Source of the DNA: Chiua virens
Lineage: Eukaryota; Basidiomycota; Agaricomycetes; Boletales; Boletaceae
DNA: 64,000 nt
Reading direction: 5' to 3'
Assembly: GCA_019787685.1 (NCBI GenBank)
Contig: JAHNUO010000012.1
Span: 1,240,001 to 1,304,000 of the forward strand
The position numbers were made by a program, and so were the translations under genes. Positions within the stretch are counted from its first letter, which is position 1, and every line of letters starts with the position of its first letter. The notes beneath the pieces were generated by a model. The model saw nothing but the letters and a program-made list of their open reading frames with translations, had not been told where the DNA came from and ran no database searches. Positions 58,853-64,000 of the stretch are shown one piece after another.

Positions 58853-59821
58853 TCAGCCCTGGGAAAGTATCGAGTAGCCTAGAGCCGGTGATAAAACTGG
58901 TGATTGGACAGGATTGTGTCGAGTTGATGGAACATCTGCTTCGACACTGATCCATCGGGTACCTAAAAGTCCCTTGCGTATCGCGATTTTGAACCCCCGG
59001 ACGAATACAGTCTGATCCGGAATGCCATGATCATAATGGGGACCAACACGCCAGTCCAAAGGCCGCGCAGTCTCCCAACCATACGACGACGCTGTAATGT
59101 CGCCGCCAATATGTTTGAAATGCGCAGGCATGGCAGGCCGGTTTCCGAAATCGTGATCAAATGTTGCAACGGACCAAGAACGCGTCTTGGACAATCCTGT
59201 GAGCAAATAGAGGGAATCGTGGTTGATGATCCGATGGCGACGATTCACAGCATAGTTATACCATTTTGCCCCATGTTTGCTGGCTTGCTCTAGGAAAACA
59301 CCTTCATCCAGTAGGTCACGTCGTTCGGCACCCTCCGGAAGGATGAGAAGTGCGCCTTCATCGGATGACAGGATGAACCTATAAGAAAGGGCGTTCGATC
59401 CATGCCTGGGGAATATTTTAGGACAATAAGGCTGAATTCACCTCTTTCGATGAGGAGGAATGTACCTTTGTGTGCCCTCACCCCACGATTCGCTCGTTTC
59501 AACGCGCGTTACAGATGGTATTGAGATGACACCACCCCGACGTTCTGCATTCGGAATGGTTCTGATGTCCAACCCACTCTCGTCGATGTAAGTGAAACCC
59601 TCTGGAACACCGTGTGGATGATGAAAGGAATGGTCTTGAGGTAGGCATATGTTGAAGAGGACGTCAAAACCGCCATCGTCGGTGACGACGCCAACATCAC
59701 CGATTCTAAAGCCATCCCTGCGTCGCATTAGGAGCTCGTGGCTCGGTTCAGGAGTCCATAGTGGGTAGCCGCGCAGGGATGACAAGAGCCTGGTATACAG
59801 CTCCTGAGGAGATCTAGGCAT
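58853..59821 (-). CDS. orphan Agaricomycete family protein (LYLLTG family)
   Basis: Exon 1 starts MPRSPQELYTRLLSSLRGYP at 59821 and has LWTPEPSHELLMRRRDGFRI, GDVGVVTDDGGFDVLFNICL and GVPEGFTYIDESGLDI. It splices (intron about 59466-59381) to FILSSDEGALLILPEGAERR and the repeat-like block KHGAKWYNYAVNRRHRIINH, DSLYLLTGLSKTRSWSVATF, GGDITASSYGWETARPLDWR and DQTVFVRGFKIAIRKG. This order (GDVG...F-NI...P.GF, an EGA-L-LP-GA motif, then a Tyr-rich LYL-TG block and FVRGF) is a family I recognise from mushroom genomes, where it is multi-copy and without assigned function. The frame is intact over both exons. The C-terminus after GFKIAIRKG is less certain. Confidence 0.65.
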
Positions 59822-60121
59822 AGCTTTCGTCCACCTCAGACTACGAGCCGCCGTTATGTAAACGGTGAGAACTAGGTTAGGTCATTCAGGGTCTGACTCG
59901 TAACTTACCGTCACGGCTGGATCCGGTACTAGAAGAGAAGATTCCTGGCAAGTGATCCACGCAAGTACATTGAATGGTATGGATAGAGAGTGAGATGATG
60001 AGAAACTCCGCGAACAAACATCCCCACTGCCACAGAGTGTATGCACTCGACGTTTGCTAGTAACATGCATGGTGTTATGAATACAAAAAGTACTTGCTCG
60101 TCACCTCCAACGCCATCACGT

Positions 60122-60657
60122 CTAGTAACCTACGTTCTTCAGATAATCTGCCAATCCTTCGACGATAGGTGTGGCCTCTGGCGCCTGGGTTGGTGCGACA
60201 TACTCTGTGACCAAGATCGCCTGCTTTGTCTTGACCAATACACACCCGTCAGCCTAGCATGAATAATAAGGAATCAGTGGCGATGGAGATCTAGACGTTA
60301 CTTGCTCCTTTCTTGCCATACACCCGCTCCGGGTCACACCGCAGAGTGAAGAACTTCTGACCAGCCAGACGGATTCCGTTTACTTGCGTTGCAGCTGTGT
60401 TGTTGAACGCTGCAATGACAGCCTTCTGTTCCTCGGGCGAGAGCTTGGATTATGTTATTAGCGTGATTTGAGGCTGATGTGAGAACAGTATACATTGTAT
60501 CCAGCCGAGGTGGCCCACACACCACCCTTGTGACCCAGAATGGCGGCCTTCGAAACCTTCTGACTTCCGATGAGATTTTGGTCGACGTAGACTGTAATGA
60601 ATGATCAGGTAAGAGATATTTAGTGGTGTAGAATGGAGGAGCACCTTGCCAGGACAT
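60122..60657 (-). CDS. profilin
   Basis: Small actin-monomer-binding protein that promotes filament growth with formins. Met at 60657 gives MSWQ, spliced to VYVDQNLIGSQKVSKAAILG, HKGGVWATSAGYN, LSPEEQKAVIAAFNN and GQKFFTLRCDPERVYGKKG. After a GC-AG intron (donor GCAAGT, acceptor GCTAG) it continues ADGCVLVKTKQAILVTEYVA and ends VEGLADYLKNVGY with TAG at 60122-60124. About 130 residues, normal for fungal profilins. With a GT donor instead the frame would break; the GC donor restores the expected KKGADG. Intact and almost certainly functional. Confidence 0.93.
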
Positions 60658-61265
60658 GATGAATTGGATGAGAGAGAGGAGGACGGCTTAGTCCAGATAA
60701 AGCACGGAGATCGCCTGATTATCGGCAATGTGTATGTAAGCCGGTGCTGTGCTCCTCTTCTCTTCCGTCTTCTGAATCATTGGCGTGTATGCATCGCCTT
60801 ATTTTGAGTGGGTCGGGGGCACCTGGGATGTCGTATCGTTCATTGATCATATCACCGCGTGAAAGTGGAGCTTCCGAAGTTTTTGGTTTTTGGTTGTAGA
60901 CTCTGCGATTCCCTACTAATCTTCATGCGCCGTCACTAGCCCTGAGGGACATCTGGGATTGAATTTCCTCCACCCATTGAGGCTCATATCCACCCCTTCT
61001 GGTCGCTTTATAAACTAAATTAAGAATAATTCAATCCAGATGACTCTTCACGATGAGTTGCAAGGGTGCGTACCCCCTCTTTGGCGGCTCGTGTAACTTG
61101 TATAGGCCTAAAACCCTTTTCGTCTACTCGGACCGGTACCGGTAGGACGGTGCCGAATACAAAAACCTTGGACTAACCGGTTTATCAATGGCATTATGTA
61201 TGTACCCAAACTAAGGATGACGTCGCCGACGCTGAGGCTCACACTCATGCGTCTCAAAGGGCATC
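60658..61265. other. intergenic, 5' flank of profilin
   Basis: No gene seen. A pyrimidine-rich tract on the minus strand lies just upstream of the profilin start region (60665-60700). Confidence 0.45.
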
Positions 61266-61802
61266 CTAAAGTGCGTCGTTTGACGCCTTCATTGTGCGCA
61301 GGACTCGAGGACTCCCGCAGCTCGGATGGATCTGTATCTTGAATGTCAGATCGCCGTCCGCAGCATCCTCAGAATCGGTGACCTCAAATTCCCGCATGCA
61401 TGCTCCAATCCCATCGTGTTGTGGGTCGAGAAAAACGTATTGGTTTATCTGGCGCGCATGTTCAAGGGTCAAGCGGTGCGCCGCGTATACCTTGCCAGTG
61501 GTTGTATCTAACGTCATCCTGACTTTTACGTTCAATATACTTACAGGTGGTCGGATCTTACCATATAGCTTATGCAACCGAGACATTCCTGGACCCACAG
61601 TGTCACATTTAGTATATACAGCACAAGCTGGTTGTCTGGTCGTGCCCCGCGTCATCACTCCCGGTCTGGCAGGTGGCGCTGCGCGCGTTTCCGCTATGCG
61701 TCCTGTACCACTTGCCGTGTTGTGCCGTTGGTGTGTCCTGAACCGGCTGCTCCACTGTGACTGATCGTGCTGACCATTCGCTGCCTGCCTGATCGGCGGC
61801 AT
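61266..61802 (-). CDS. hypothetical protein
   Basis: An open frame from 61802 with a low-complexity Arg/Thr/Gln-rich N-terminus and a more structured C-terminal half (LTLEHARQINQYVFLDPQHD, MREFEVTDSEDAADGDLTFK, IQIHPSCGSPRVLRTMKASN). A possible intron starts at GTAAGTATATTG near 61546. No family recognised. Confidence 0.35.
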   Translation of the reverse strand: MPPIRQAANGQHDQSQWSSRFRTHQRHNTASGTGRIAETRAAPPARPGVMTRGTTRQPACAVYTKCDTVGPGMSRLHKLYGKIRPPVSILNVKVRMTLDTTTGKVYAAHRLTLEHARQINQYVFLDPQHDGIGACMREFEVTDSEDAADGDLTFKIQIHPSCGSPRVLRTMKASNDAL

Positions 61803-62809
61803 CTTGGTGTTTTCCCGTTTGCATGCACGTCACTCCTGTTGTTCACGATACTGTTTTAATTTCTGGAAATGTGAAGGCATTCTCCCTCTCCAGAATTTGT
61901 CAGTGGACTTTTTAACATTTGGAAGGGCTCCCGCTCTGCGTCTCAGGGACTTTACAATGGCATTGCTCTCGAAATCGGCACCAATATCCCTCGCTTGCAG
62001 GTATATATGATGACGTGCTCAGTTCGGACGCTCTGAAAGAAATCGCTTGGGATGCACCCGAACAAACGCCCGAACACCTCGTGATGCCTTACGCACTGTC
62101 AAGGTGTCCACCGGATCAACTTGACCTAAAAGTCAACCACCTGTACTCTCCAACTCGATCTGTGCCCTGAAAACGCCCTGGCGCACAACGCAAGGGTTCA
62201 AAGCAATGTCGTCTATCGACAAAATTATCAAAATACAATTCCCCGATCGTCCTAAAACTTTCTTCACGCCACATATTTCTTTCCAATTCACTTGCCGCTC
62301 GTCTCATCCACACGTTTTATGAATTTCCTCTCCTGTTCTTCCCTGTGTGTATTCACCGTAGTATGAAATAAGACCTCATACAACCCCGTTTTCTCGTTGC
62401 CATTCGAGTGCAGACGAACTACGCCGTCCGATCATTTCTTCTCTCCCCGATGTCACTTGCCTTCCGTTCGTGCGACAACGTCCCTCTTCAGATAGAATCG
62501 ATAACGAGCATAGATTACCAGTATAGCCACGACTGAGTCCTTAATACAGCAACACAAGGTGCGTTACAAACAAGAGAGGAAAGTTGACATGCAGAGGAAC
62601 GTGCATCAGAGGTTAGGATCCAACAGGAGAGAATACATGACGAACACAACACACAGAGAGAAAAAGACATTTATAAACACATACATTGTCGTCGTCCACA
62701 GCACCTATCCATGAAAAGTGCGTGCGCAAAGTTCGTGAATGAGAGGGGAGCATGCAGTCGTCACGAAAAAAACACAACATCACATCAAGTCTGCACAACG
62801 ACACATGCG
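61803..62809. other. no confident gene
   Basis: Nothing recognisable on either strand; the right end is the 3' flank of the exonuclease gene. Confidence 0.4.
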
Positions 62810-63978
62810 TCAGCCTGCTCGGAAAAAGGCGTGAATGAAACTTACATAGGATGTAACATTAACCCAAGAAACCGGATAATTCACTTGCTTGATCAATAAC
62901 TTGATCTGACAGACCCGACACAGGTTCGTCCTTGCCACGATCTTCCTCCCTCGTTTATCGATCGTGAAACAACGGAGCGACTGCAACCGGTGACAGCCAT
63001 GACACGGCACGGTCACACCGCGGGGCTCGCGGAGGACGTCGAGCGGCAGCACAGCACAAGACCCAAACACATCGTCATCGGAGAGACGACCCTGGTGGTA
63101 AAGCGAGTAAGCGTAGCGCATGCTTTGGTCGACGAGGCCGTCGTAGTTGAGGAGCGTGATCCAAGATTGAGCTTTGAAGTGCTCGTAGAGTGCCGCCATC
63201 ATTTCAATGTCGTGTGCTGCGTACTGTAGGAGTTGTAGTACGAGCGGTCGTTCGAGCCATACCATTGACCCATTGGCCTTGTGCATCGCGACGACCTGTG
63301 CTAAAATAAAAGGACGACACCGAGTTGGGGTCAGCAAGCGGTGACATGGAAAGCGATTGCAAAGAGGGAGGGGAAGAAGGAGATAGACTCACGGTCCTTG
63401 CCTGTCGTCAGCAACTGTGCCTCTCTCAGACACGCGTCCATCCCCTGCAAGTTATGGACGCCAACGAACAAATCAGGGTTCTGTTTGATAAGGGGCAGCG
63501 GCAGACGCCGGCCGCGAGCAGCGAGACGCGCGATGCGCTTCCACTCCTTTTCGCCGCGCAGCGACGAACGGGACTCGATCTCCGCGAGCTGGAGGTCGAG
63601 GATGCCTTGGAGAGCGACGCCGTACGCGGCGCAGATTTCGAGAAAGTCGTTTCGGCAGTCCCACATGACCTTCTTCACAGAGAAGTCTGCGAGAAGGTTG
63701 AGGATGGGACGGAGGGCGGCCAGAGCGGGGGGAGATCTGAGTACGAGGACGTCGAAGACGAAAATGTGCTCTGCATTGGGAGTGCCGATGCACATGAGGG
63801 AGAGGACGCCGTCTATCGCGCCGAGGTTCTTGCCTTCGCAGTCGATGATGAGAAAGGGAGATCTGACGAGAATGTAGGCAGCATAAGTGATGGTAGGTAT
63901 GTTGGCACAATAAGTGTATCTGGTTGAACTTGGGACTGGCATAGTTTCATCTGAATGGTGGTCAGTCACACGAGGCAT
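62810..63978 (-). CDS. 3'-5' exonuclease, DEDD/RNase D-like, with C-terminal Cys cluster
   Basis: Ribonuclease H-fold 3'-5' exonuclease domain. PFLIIDCEGKNLGAIDGVLS gives the Asp-x-Glu of ExoI; VKKVMWDCRNDFLEICAAYG is ExoII; LLQYAAHDIEMMAALYEHF is the ExoIII region with Asp (the usual Tyr may be replaced by His). HNLQGMDACLREAQLLT is conserved in Egl/EXD-type proteins. An intron near 63391-63303 joins KDR to AQVVAMHKANGSMVW. The C-terminus carries CHGCHRLQSLRCFTIDKRGR then LCRVCQIKLLIKQ, a possible zinc site. The start may be the Met at 63978 or lie outside the window, only 22 bp away. The last codons may belong to an intron. Confidence 0.72.
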
Positions 63979-64000
63979 ACAATACAGTCCTTGCGCAGCA

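Noticed and set aside
60122..60657. Frameshift in profilin
   Set aside because: A GC-AG intron with donor GCAAGT restores the conserved KKGADG without any indel.

Overview
The window looks like nuclear DNA of a filamentous basidiomycete, most likely an Agaricomycete. The evidence is many short (about 45-65 nt) GT-AG introns, a KDZ-type transposase with the CxC2 cysteine cluster, basidiomycete-type YPK1, NOP4, eIF3L and profilin genes, and several protein families I know mainly from mushrooms and their relatives. All family assignments rest on motif recognition by eye.

The window has two compartments. The left part (1 to about 23 kb) is repeat-rich and decayed. In order it holds a gag-like fragment; a 125-bp minisatellite split by a complete 1,593-bp Tc1/mariner element; a broken lineage-specific gene carrying a 42-bp coding minisatellite; a 250-bp direct duplication; a small spliced gene; a conserved gene fragment; a KDZ transposase pseudogene; an 89-bp minisatellite; a Ser/Pro-rich ORF; 3.3 kb without recognisable genes; and a 5'-truncated DUF3638/DUF3645 gene. 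The perfect palindrome TCTTGCAAGA recurs through the first 16 kb, in unrelated arrays and as single copies, and I saw none further right. Every premature stop I traced in this compartment is TGA.

The right part (23 to 64 kb) is gene-rich: eIF3L, a decayed paralogue pair, the AGC kinase YPK1, a GTPase pseudogene, three short-chain dehydrogenase copies (two of them an inverted duplication flanking NOP4 and a lactonase-like pseudogene), an aminoglycoside-phosphotransferase-like gene, a small Cys-rich protein, a zinc-cluster/FLYWCH-like protein, a Pro-rich coiled-coil protein, a GPI-anchored Cys/Gly/Ser-rich secreted protein, a C2H2 finger gene, an orphan mushroom family gene, profilin, and a 3'-5' exonuclease near the right edge. 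The housekeeping genes are independent units, not a pathway cluster.

Several otherwise well-conserved genes contain single-base frameshifts (YPK1, one dehydrogenase, the phosphotransferase, the GPI protein). Either these copies are recent pseudogenes or the assembly carries uncorrected one-base errors.
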